A stretch of 18,433 nt of DNA, from assembly GCA_009602725.1 (NCBI GenBank), contig WELB01000031.1, positions 211,332 to 229,764 of the forward strand, given 5' to 3'. Below are positions 7,142 through 18,433 of this stretch, piece after piece (position 1 is the stretch's first letter; each line of letters starts with the position of its first letter). The position numbers were made by a program, and so were the translations under genes. This DNA comes from Spirogloea muscicola (taxonomy: Eukaryota > Streptophyta > Zygnematophyceae > Spirogloeales > Spirogloeaceae). The notes under the pieces are model-generated. The model was not told the DNA's origin and ran no database searches. It saw only the letters and a program-made list of their open reading frames with translations.

Positions 7142-10100
7142 ATGCGGCAGGCGTGGCACACCAAGCTGCTTCGCACGGTACAGCGCCACGCACTGTGCGC
7201 CACCCGCGTTCGCGGCCTTGATTCTTCTCATGGCTTGGCTGCCTTGACACTGTGCGTTGCTCGTCTCCTCCCTCGCTCCTCGCTCCACCGCCTCTGTCAA
7301 GCAGACGCTGATCAACGTGGCGAAGAAGCTGCCACGGAATGCGCATGCACAGCTCTTCCTCGGCCTCCTGCACCAGCGCACGCAGCAGCCCGCCATGGTG
7401 CACTCCCATCCCGTGTCGAGCTCCTCCCCTTCCATGCGGCAGGCACCAATGCTGTGCTGCCGCTCGGCCAAGATGCCGCTAGCACTGGAAGTGCGAGTGA
7501 CAAGACGTTGCCGGGACGTGCTACCTTCCTCCCTCGCATGGCAGGCAAGCGTGGCGTACGAGAAGGCGATGGAGATTCTGCGCCTCGGTGATGAAGTAGG
7601 CAGCAAGCCGCGGCTCAAGCTCCTGGCGCTCGCCCAGAATCACCGTGTGCAGGTGAGACTTTCAGCGGTCCGATCATTCATGGACAGTCCTGCTCATCTT
7701 GCGTGTGGTTTGTGGTGCTGACTGTTGCAAGCGACTGAGGTTTGGTGGTGGTGCACAGTGTGCGGTGCAGGCCCGCATGCTGTCGCTGGGCAGCCGGGAT
7801 GACGGCGGCAGCTGTGGCAGCGGCGGCACTGGAGGAGGCCCGCAGGACTGGCGGGAGGACGCGCGCGGGGGCGCTGGCGGAGCGGTGGGCACTAGCAAGA
7901 CGCCGCGGGGCCGGGCTGCGGAGCGGACCGCAGCGGAGCGGGCCAACAGTGGGGAGCGGACGGTCACAGACAGTACTGCGCTCACACCAGAAGGGGCGAT
8001 GACAGGCTCGGCAGCAGCGCCGGCGGCGTCGGCGCCAGCGCGTGCGGAGACAATGGGACGGAGGGGTGGCGGGGGTCGCGGGGCCAGCAGTAACGGCGGC
8101 GCCGGCAGCACCAGCAACAATGGCAGCAATGGTGGCGGCGCTGCCAATGGTCGCAACGTGGTGGAAACGGCGGCGTCGGCAGTGGCGTCGACCGCGGCGG
8201 TGGGTGACCGGGAACGGGAGCGGCTGGCAGAGGAGGACGCAGAAACGCTGGCCCGTGAGCTGCGCGCTGCCGCGGCGCTCGACCCGTCGCAGGCCGCCAT
8301 CTGGAACAACCTCGGCCTCCTGCTCGCACACTCCAGTCGGCACAAGGTACGGCGCCGCTGCGCAAGCTGCTCGATGCTGTGCTCCTTCATGGTCAAGCCT
8401 TGCAAGCATTTGAAGTATACGTCATGGAGTTGGGTCAGGTTGAGGGCTCTGCTTATGTCTCTCGCTTAACGCTTGCGTAATAGCTGCCACCAAGGTCTCA
8501 CACTCTGTCAGCCACGTGGCATCCACCAACAGCTGCCCAAGCTGTCACGCTGGCACTCGCTGACGTCCCAACCCGGGCACCACGTGCTGCCACGCATTGC
8601 ATGCAGAGCGCGGTTGAGGTCTTCCAGGGCCTGCTGAGCGCCATGCCGGACCATGTGGACGCGCTCGCGAACCTCGGCGCCTGCTACCTCCACCTGTCAG
8701 CCCTGCCACCCACCTGCTGTCGTTGCAGAAACCCCTCCGCTTCTTATCATTGGCAGGCGGTCGTAGCTGCTGCTGCCGCCCACTGGCCCTGCTGACCGGC
8801 CTGCTGGCACCGCTTCCCTTTCCCTGCAGGCACGACATACGGCGGGCAGAGAAGTGCTTGCAGGCAGCGCTCCTGCGGGACAGCTCGCACGTTGGTGCCC
8901 TCACGACCTACTCTGCACTCCTCCTCGCCCACCCGCCGACGCTGTCAGGTCAGAAGCGGCCAGCCATGTCCGCTGCACCGTCAAAGCAAGCCATGATTTC
9001 AGTAGGCCGGCTGATGGTTGCTCCTGCCTTGGCCCGGGCCTCGCTGCCACCCCTCCTCCTCTATCTCTCTCCAGCTCTCCAGCTCTCTCCCTCTCTTTTC
9101 CTGCTTCTGTGTGTCGTGCCCTCCCTTCCTTCCTCTACCTTTCGCCTTCCCACTCACACCACACATGGGCCTTAGCTTCTCGCCCTGAGGACATGTGTGT
9201 GTTCACTTGCGTGAGCATTCTGTACGACTCTGGTGCTGCAGCGGAGGGACTTCGCAAGGATGGGCAGCACGCGCGTGCGGGCAGCGCAACAATTGCGCAG
9301 CGGTGCCTCGAGGCGGCACTGATGGACAACACGCGCTCGGGCGCGATCTGGACCAACCTCGGCGCGGCGTTTGTGGGGCAGGGCAAGCCGGCCGCTGCCA
9401 GCCGCTGCCTTGAGCAGGTGAGCTCGGCCGAGATGACAGCAGGGCTTGCTGCAAGATGGAACAAGCTACAACGAGGCAATGATGCAGTGCTGATGGCTGG
9501 TCCTGCAATGGCGGCTGCACCTGCGGCCCTGTGCCTGCTTGCAGGCTGCGCTGCTGGAGCCGCGAAGCCTGGCGGTGAGGCTGGTTGTGGCGCGACAGCG
9601 CGTGCGGGATGCTGAGCTGTGCGAGGACCCACGCGAGCAGCTGGGGTGGGCAGCCAATGAGATGGCATCACTCCTCCGCGAAAAGAGCAGCGTGCCACTG
9701 CGCGTCGCTTGGGCAGGCCTTGCGCTCGTCAATCGTGCGCAGTCGGAGGCCGCTGCGGCGCTCGACGAGGAGGACGCTGTCAAGGAGTACGAGGAGCGCG
9801 TACTCCACACACTCCAGCAGGTGGAACACTCAAGTCTCAGGGGAGATATGGAGCCAATTACTGGTCAGAGTTGAGCATCCAGGCAGAAGTGTTAACAGAT
9901 GAACATAGAGGCTTCACCTTTGGCAGCTCACATTTGTCCGTATGATCTGCAACTAATTGCTCGGAGAAAATTTGGCCGTCTGATTGTCGAGGGGGCTCTG
10001 CTGGCTGCCATTGCTCCAGGCAGCGGAGGAGGAGCCGTCCGAGGCGGCTGCATGGCAACAGCTGGGCGAGCACGCCCTCAGCATGCTGCAATTTGGTGCT

Positions 10101-10928
10101 GCTCAGGCGTACCTTAAGTCATCCATTGGCCGTTGCGGCACTGCTGCGACGGCCTGGTCCAACTTAGGTATTGCAGTGCAGCTGTCAGAGGACCCGAGTC
10201 CCGCGGAAGCGGTGTACAAGCGCGCGCTGAAGTTGGCAGGCCCGCTGGAGCGGCATGCTGTGTTGTCCAACCTTGGCAACCTGTACCGGCAGCAGCGCCG
10301 CTTTCCGGAGGCGCATGCTGTGTTTGCGGAGGCGCTGGAGTTGTGCCGTGAGTTTGCACCGGCGTGCAACAACCTCGGCCTGCTCCTGGTGGCGCAGGAG
10401 CGTTGGGACGAGGCGATTGCCGCTTTCGATCGCGCGCTTGCGTCTGACCCCTCGCTCGACGCCGCCAAGTCGAACGGCATGAAGGCTGCCGCTCTGGCCA
10501 AGAAGGCTCGGGAGGCTGACAGCGGCCGTGCTGAAAGTCGAGGAGGAGAAGCAGAGGAGAAGCCCTCACCCGCCTCGCCACGGCCGCCAACTGCTGCCGC
10601 CAAGCAGCTACAGTCCCAGCATGCAGCAAAAGGCGAGGCCCTGGTGGAGGCCAATGGCCACGCTCCCTCTTTGCTGCTACATTCCGCAGCGCACAAAGGC
10701 CAACATGGGGATCTCGCTGCCGCGCCACCACCATTGTCCGACTCTGGGGCTGCCGGCTGGCAGAACCCTTTTGCATCTGTATCGCCTCACCATTTGCCCC
10801 TGCAGACCAGCGAGGCGCACATTGGCGCCGCGCACTGTGCCACCAGTGGCAGTCGAAACCACTCGACTCCACGGTTGCACGTGCCATCCTCGCAGCAGGA
10901 GCCCTTTCCTCTCCCCTCTGTCTCGTGA
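7142..10928 (+). CDS. Tetratricopeptide repeat (TPR) protein, plant-type, multi-exon
   Basis: Exons, all GT-AG with matching phases: first exon ending 7177 (start uncertain), 7305-7397, 7545-7652, 7771-8346, 8607-8695, 8830-8948, 9242-9417, 9545-9820, 10020-10928 (TGA stop). The exons from 7305 on give 781 residues. TPR motifs include VAKKLPRNAHAQLFLGLLHQ, AIWNNLGLLLAHSS, DALANLGACYLHLHDIRRAE, AIWTNLGAAFVGQGKPAAA, TAWSNLGIAVQLSEDPSPAE, AVLSNLGNLYRQQRRFPEA and PACNNLGLLLVAQERWDEAI. The segment EQLGWAANEMASLLRE followed by WAGLALVNRAQ matches, from memory, a land-plant TPR family of the At5g63200 type, whose biochemical role I do not know. TPRs form helical protein-binding scaffolds. Exon 7771-8346 holds a Gly/Ala/Ser-rich insert of about 150 residues, and the last about 140 residues are low-complexity. 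The only in-frame ATG near the start is 7142. The frame is open and Pro-rich back to a TGA at 6917-6919, so the true start may lie in an earlier exon. Confidence 0.85.
8949..9241 (+). other. TPR-gene intron with a long pyrimidine tract
   Basis: The intron separates exons ending TCA-G and starting CG-GAG (phase 1). From about 9045 to 9155 it is almost wholly C and T, mainly CTCT and CCTC blocks. That is far longer than a normal branch-site pyrimidine tract. No coding similarity was seen in it. Confidence 0.6.
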
Positions 10929-11376
10929 TTAGACTTTCAAAGTGCCAGTGGTCCAGTGCTAGTAGCAACTATCAGTTTCCTGTTGGCATGCTCACTTACT
11001 ACCCGTTGTTGAGCACTTGATGTGCGCAGCTAAGTCTTGAAAGGACTTTGCTTATATGACACAAATCCCGTCATGGTTGCAGAGGTCCACCTCATCAAGA
11101 AATTTACTGGAATCAAGAGGACTGCATGCACGTGTTGCTGCAGCAGTACGATTGCAACAGGCGCAGGGTTTGTAACATTTACGCATCACTAGAGCTTGGG
11201 GCTTGATCCTCATAATCAGAAGCCTCTAGCTCAAATGAGATGCAAAAATTGCTATAGACCCGTCTTGACTGCATCGGCAGACTATCGCAGCCGGGTGTCT
11301 TGCAGCTAGGTCTGCTGCTGCTGTAGACTGCTGAGCCTCCAAGCAGCCATACCGGAGTCAACAGTCTCATGCCAAA
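10929..11376. other. Convergent 3' region between TPR and IMPL1-like genes
   Basis: The two stop codons face each other across 448 bases. The stretch is less GC-rich than the flanking exons and contains no credible frame. It should hold both 3' UTRs, which may overlap. Confidence 0.6.
11171..11175 (+). terminator. TGTAA, candidate polyadenylation signal of the TPR gene
   Basis: A green-algal type TGTAA lies about 245 bases after the TPR stop codon, in the convergent spacer, on the plus strand. Confidence 0.4.
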
Positions 11377-13644
11377 TTAGACATCTGCTGCACAATGGTA
11401 CCCATCTGGTTTGTACCAGTGAGTGAAATCAAAGCCCTTGCTCTTGAGCTCCTCCGTGGGTGGCGCTATACGCTGCAGCAGCTGAAAACAACGCATTGCC
11501 CACCAATGCCGCCTGATCAGACGACCGCCTGCAAGCGCTGATGTCACCTTGCAAGAATGTGAAGTGCTGCCAATGCCAACCGTCAAATTTAAGCGCCGCA
11601 GCTTGCAGAGTTGCGATAAGTTGCGTGGTCATTTTGCTTGTAGCCACAGAGGCTTCACCTGATCATGCAATTTCGAGTTGGAGACGAGCACGGAGCGATC
11701 GAAGACTGTAAAGTCCCCCCCGTCCATGCGAGTCACTTTGCCCCCAGACTCCTCAACAATCTGCCGCATGGCGCAGCAGGTGCCCAAAGGGCATGAGATC
11801 CTGCAACAGTTGCTCTGCACGAGATGCACCCTTGATCAGAGGCCTTTTACAACTAGCAGAGTTAGGAATGGGAGCTGAAGTATCAGGTGGCCACCAGGAC
11901 GCCAGCAGCCATGTCCCAGGGCTTGAGCTGGAATTCCCAGTATGCATCCACAATCCCAAGCGCCACGTGGCACATGTCCACAGCTGCCGCTCCTAGTCGT
12001 CTGACTCCCTGAGGCAGCCAGTGTGAGCAGTGCCGAGTTTAAAGACTGCAGGCTGACGACACAACTCTGCGAGTACCATGGTGGAAGGGAAGGAGTTAGC
12101 TGCCAGACCCTGCTGATGTCTGTGAACTCTCTGAAGAGCTCGAGATTGGTGGACCATGCCTCGTTGTGATTGTACCCGAAGCCTGTGGTGAGCAGGGACT
12201 TCTCCACCTACGACATTGCACCACCATCAGTTAAGCTTACAGCACTATGCTGCTACTGTATCCTGTATTCCAGATGCAACTGCCTTGCACGCAGATGCGG
12301 AGAGGACGTCACCCCCAACACGCGCGTATGATGCACATTTTGGAGGGGATGAGAATGCACCTGATCAGTGTCGCTCGGCTTGATGGCATTGCCGTTGCAG
12401 GTAGCGCCAAGTCCTGATTCCAGGAGCACGACAACTCTGTGAGCTGTTCTCACAGGTAAGCATTGTGGGAGCTGCATGTCTGCTAGTGTGGCACTCACCA
12501 GAGCCTGCCGTAAATGTCCTGGTGACCCAGCATTTGGGCCCGCCTGCAGACGAGGGTTGCGCTCGTTCTAGGACTTAACCCACCTGCATGATGCCACCTC
12601 GATTGCAAGTCACGTCTTACTGCATACGAGTGGCTTTCAACAGCGTTAAGTAGCAACAAGTCAGTCTTGCAGGATTCGTTCGGTACTGAAAGCATCGCAA
12701 GCAACAACAGTGGGCTGCAGCAGCACGCTCGGGTCGCCGCCCCCCACCACACAAGCAGCCACTGGCCTGCCCTTGCACAGCACCGCGACGGAGGTGGCAA
12801 AGCAGGGGTAGCCATGTGCAAAGTTGGTGGTGCCATCTGCAAGCGGCGCACCAGCCTTGTCAGCGTGCATTCCTGGAGATCATTGTAAACTGGGCACTGA
12901 GGAGCGGAACAACGGCGGCATTGGCGCAGGGAAGCGGGCAGCGGTGCCAACCGAGGGGGTCGATGCACCAGAGGTACTCGGAGGAGGGGTCGCCGGAGAC
13001 GCCGCCCTCCTCGCCCAGCAGCAGATGGTCTGGAAAGGCCTCCCGGATGCGCGCCACTACCGCCAACTCCGTCTTGTTGTCGGTGCTGCGATAGCGGGCC
13101 GTCCATGAATTCAGTTGGCTGCGGACGGCGACTACGTGCTCCACCGAGTCGTGGCTTGGTGGCTCGCTCACTCGGTGACGAGGTCCGCAGCGCCCTTGTA
13201 GGAGATGTTGCGCGGCTTGTCCAGGGCCAGCTTGATGACCTGCCGGCGGCCATGACGCAGACCCATTGTGCGGGAGGGTGGTGTGTGTCCTCAGAACCGG
13301 CACCTGCGCACCCAGCTGCAGCAGCGTCGGGAGCAGCAGGGCCTCCTGCGCACCTCGGAGCCCTGCATGGCCGCCGCCTCGGCCGCGGCGACAAGCTCCC
13401 GCAGTGCCACGCTGCCTGGCAGCGCCAACGCCGCACTGCTGAGCGCCGTTTGGGGTTATGGATTTGGCTTTTGGGTAATGGCTGGACGACGGGCGAAGCG
13501 GAGGCGGCGGCGGACCTGTGGTGCGGCCGCCGACGCGGAAAGCCGAGGTGGGCGCCGCGGCTGTGGCGGCCGACGCCTCTGCCGCCGCCGCNGGCGGCGC
13601 GCGGGTGGCAGGAGGCGGGCGGCGCACGGCGCAGCGGCCGCCAT
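11377..13644 (-). CDS. IMPL1: Inositol monophosphatase, IMPL1-like, probably chloroplast
   Basis: Mg-dependent phosphatase of the IMPase fold; the Arabidopsis relative IMPL1 acts on inositol phosphate in the chloroplast. Exons (transcript order): N-terminal exon possibly from ATG at 13644, then about 13438-13354, 13239-13172, 13085-12952, 12836 to about 12748, 12543-12499, 12413-12361, 12207-12109, 12008-11895, 11760-11659, 11481-11377 (TAA). Active-site motifs: LLLGEEGG (metal-binding Glu), WCIDPLDGTTNFAHGYP split across the 12952/12836 junction (metal-binding Asp residues), and PWDMAAGVL (second Asp motif). Further IMPL1 signatures are TGFGYNHNEAWSTNLELF, RMDGGDFTVFDRSVLVSN and a C-terminus ending FDFTHWYKPDGYH. 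Two places are unresolved. The Ala/Arg-rich first exon, a likely transit peptide, contains an N at 13592 and does not join the next exon in a fixed phase. Also, one to four residues seem missing between the exons at 12748 and 12543. Confidence 0.9.
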
Positions 13645-13743
13645 GGCTGCACCTCGCAGCGCGCCGCCGGCGCCGATCGCCGCCATCAGCCTGCAGGACC
13701 GTCCGTGCTGTTGTGCCACACGTGACCGATACGGACACCTTTC

Positions 13744-13793
13744 GGCCCATTCTGGACCTGATTCATTCCCTCTTGGGCTGGCCTTTCACAGCC
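13744..13793 (-). repeat. Inverted copy of the repeat module
   Basis: The plus strand reads GGCCCATTCTGGACCTGATT, then CCCTCTTGGGCTGGCC and TTTCACAGCCA. This aligns with the reverse complement of 14366-14414. The two copies thus face each other about 570 bases apart. Confidence 0.6.
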
Positions 13794-13860
13794 ACTGCAT
13801 TTTCTGGTGACGAGCTGTGTGTTTGATCAAGGGAAAGACTCTTCCAGTAGAGGGCCATGG

Positions 13861-13920
13861 TTGTGAGTGGCCCAGCCCAGAAGAAAGATCGAACCAACCT
13901 CTCTGGTCCGAAGGGGCCAG
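13861..13920 (+). repeat. Copy of the repeat module
   Basis: Blocks TTGTGAGTGGCCCAGCCCAG and GGTCCGAAGGGGCCAG are in the family order. The first block is nearly identical to the start of the copy at 4558. Confidence 0.62.
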
Positions 13921-14365
13921 AAAACGGCTGAAGCACACGGCGACTCCGATGGCCACTATATACAGACTCTCTCGTCTTGGACCTTTCCTAGACAACAGAG
14001 AGTACCGCACTCGCCAAATAAAGAAACAGCACTTCCAATGTAACACAGTGGCAGGGCGCTGGCAACCGTACAGCGTCGATAAGCCAGATTAGCGAAGCAA
14101 CAGGTGCTGACTGGCTTATCTCATGTGGCAGGCAACGCAAAGTGTCAAGGAGAAATGAGAGCAAGGTGGAAGTGAGAAGCGAGAAGCGGTACGGTTGCTT
14201 GAACGAGAGTCGAACAAGCACATAAGCCGCGTATGAATCGGCCAGTGTGAAAAGCCAACCCAAGGTTTGAAGAAGGTCTGAAGGGCAAAGGAGGTCGATC
14301 TGTAATAGTTGATGGATGAAGGAATAACCGTACACCATAACAAACTTACTTCGGAAGGGGCCAAT

Positions 14366-14414
14366 GGTCGTGGAAGGCCAACCCAAGAGAGACCGGACGA
14401 GGTCTGAAGTGGCC
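14366..14414 (+). repeat. Copy of the repeat module
   Basis: It reads GTCGTGGAAGGCCAACCCAA, then ACGAGGTCTGAAGTGGCC. It is the best match to the copy at 2398-2443 in its second half. Confidence 0.62.
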
Positions 14415-14793
14415 AGAAAGCACTGATTGCACAGCTGTGTACGTGGCTACTACTGTTGGGTGCTGAACAACCCCTGGTCAGAAGCCATGTAAAAGCTGCG
14501 GTGATGCTGGGCTTATACAGAGCTTCTCAAGCAGCTGCGAGAGCTCTGCCGACCATGCCAGAGGCAGGCGCAGTACTGCAATGAGCTGCCGCTCTGCCCA
14601 AGTTCAGCGGCGGCTTCTCTGCTTCAAGTCCAGCCAGTATCTTGTAATTTCTTAGCAATAATTGACTGTTATCAAATCAACAATCTTTGCAAATGAAGGC
14701 AGCCTGGCACACGTGTATTTCCAACTTGCCTTGAGTAGCTGACTTGATCTGTACATACAATTGCCGCTTCCAAGTCAACTGTGGCATGCGGCA

Positions 14794-14799
14794 TTTATT
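14794..14799 (-). terminator. AATAAA, candidate polyadenylation signal of the reductase gene
   Basis: AATAAA on the minus strand lies about 325 bases after the TAA at 15122 and beyond the candidate SECIS. That fits a 3' UTR containing it. AATAAA is not the usual green-algal signal, and no TGTAA was seen on this strand here. Confidence 0.35.
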
Positions 14800-14950
14800 G
14801 CTGCTTCTCTGGGTACCTGCCCAGCTTGCTCACAATCCCAGAAGGATGAGCATGCTTGGCTGGCTCAGCATGGCAACTTGAAGATGTGAGGATGGCACGA
14901 CGCACCGGGAGCCAGTGTAGAAGGGCATGCAGGCAAGCCGCCTCCTCAAC

Positions 14951-15018
14951 GGGCACTCTGCTCGGGCCAGCACCATGTTTTGGAACACTGCGGGGCTGGC
15001 CGTCATGCTGGGTGCACC
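14951..15018 (-). promoter_or_regulatory. Candidate SECIS element in the thioredoxin reductase 3' UTR
   Basis: In transcript order: helix I is GG-U-GCAC (15018-15012) with GUGCCC (14956-14951), six pairs and one bulge. An internal loop follows. AUGA at 15006-15003 then opens a quartet UGAC/CGAG (15005-15002 with 14964-14961) holding the tandem G.A/A.G pairs that define SECIS. Helix II is GGCCAGC (15001-14995) perfectly paired with GCUGGCC (14971-14965). The apex contains CCC at 14994-14992 and an inner hairpin GUGUU/AACAU with loop CCAA. A SECIS normally has unpaired AA, or sometimes CC, at the apex about 11-12 bases after the quartet; here the CC is nearer, so the apex is atypical. It begins about 110 bases after the TGA codon, a workable distance. 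It would recruit SBP2 and the Sec elongation factor. Confidence 0.6.
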
Positions 15019-15121
15019 ACCAACCTCCCTCGGCTATGCCTATCTGCTGCTGCTGCCAGCGCCCCCACCTGCCGCCAATATCTGGCGGCATCCTGGGTGA
15101 GCCGGGCGCATGGCAGCGAGC

Positions 15122-18433
<3,312 letters not shown>

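Larger units (their letters stand above)
13644..14790. other. Spacer between IMPL1-like gene and thioredoxin reductase, repeat patch
   Basis: From 13740 to about 14414 it carries copies of the same repeat family as 1820-4650. From about 14450 to 14790 I see no frame and no repeat. The IMPL1-like promoter should lie just above 13644, but I see no clear TATA element there. Confidence 0.55.

Noticed and set aside
6684-7409. 241-codon minus-strand open frame with poly-Ala and a hydrophobic stretch
   Set aside because: Its middle is the GCC/GCT triplet tract and it overlaps the first TPR exons. No family resemblance.
7674-8409. Two 243-codon minus-strand open frames
   Set aside because: They lie antisense to the TPR exon with the Gly/Ala-rich insert. 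Low-complexity GC-rich DNA keeps all frames open, and the plus strand has matching splice phases and TPR motifs.
12495-13652. 385-codon minus-strand open frame
   Set aside because: It runs through both exons and introns of the IMPL1-like gene in the wrong frame; the true exons are spliced between frames.
13885-13905. tRNA T-loop-like GGTTCGATC on the minus strand
   Set aside because: No matching acceptor stem, D-loop or anticodon arm could be folded around it. No other tRNA, rRNA or CRISPR array was seen in the window.

Overview
The window looks like nuclear DNA from a green alga, most likely a chlorophyte of trebouxiophyte type. The genes are GC-rich and split by many short GT-AG introns. 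They are separated by less GC-rich, repeat-filled spacers, and TGTAA lies downstream of two plus-strand genes. The gene set is plant-like: a plant-type zinc-finger homeodomain (ZHD) tail, a plant-type TPR protein and a chloroplast-type inositol monophosphatase. It also includes a selenocysteine-type thioredoxin reductase, a protein that land plants lack but many algae keep. The species call is inference.

Layout. (1) 1-342, plus strand: the 3' end of a ZHD gene. (2) 343-1820: no convincing gene. (3) 1820-4650: an island of decayed, interspersed and inverted repeats. (4) 4852-6576: scattered exon-like segments on the plus strand, at least one reading frame broken by an in-frame stop; an unrecognised gene or pseudogene. 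(5) about 7142-10928, plus strand: a TPR protein of at least nine exons. (6) 11377-13644, minus strand: an IMPL1-like inositol monophosphatase, convergent with the TPR gene. (7) 13740-14450: a second patch of the same repeat family. (8) 15122-18433, minus strand: 14 exons of a large-type thioredoxin reductase, open at the right edge.

The main discovery is at the end of the thioredoxin reductase gene. Its final exon ends Gly-Cys-TGA-Gly-TAA, the C-terminal arrangement of Sec-containing thioredoxin reductases. About 120 bases downstream the transcript carries a hairpin with the architecture of a SECIS element: an AUGA/GA quartet between two helices. The enzyme is therefore very probably a selenoprotein whose TGA would be misread as a stop by ordinary gene callers.

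The genes form no operon and share no obvious pathway. The IMP gene would act in the chloroplast, the reductase in thiol redox control, and the ZHD protein in the nucleus. Exon structures were derived by eye from splice sites, frame continuity and known family sequence, so boundaries marked uncertain need transcript data.
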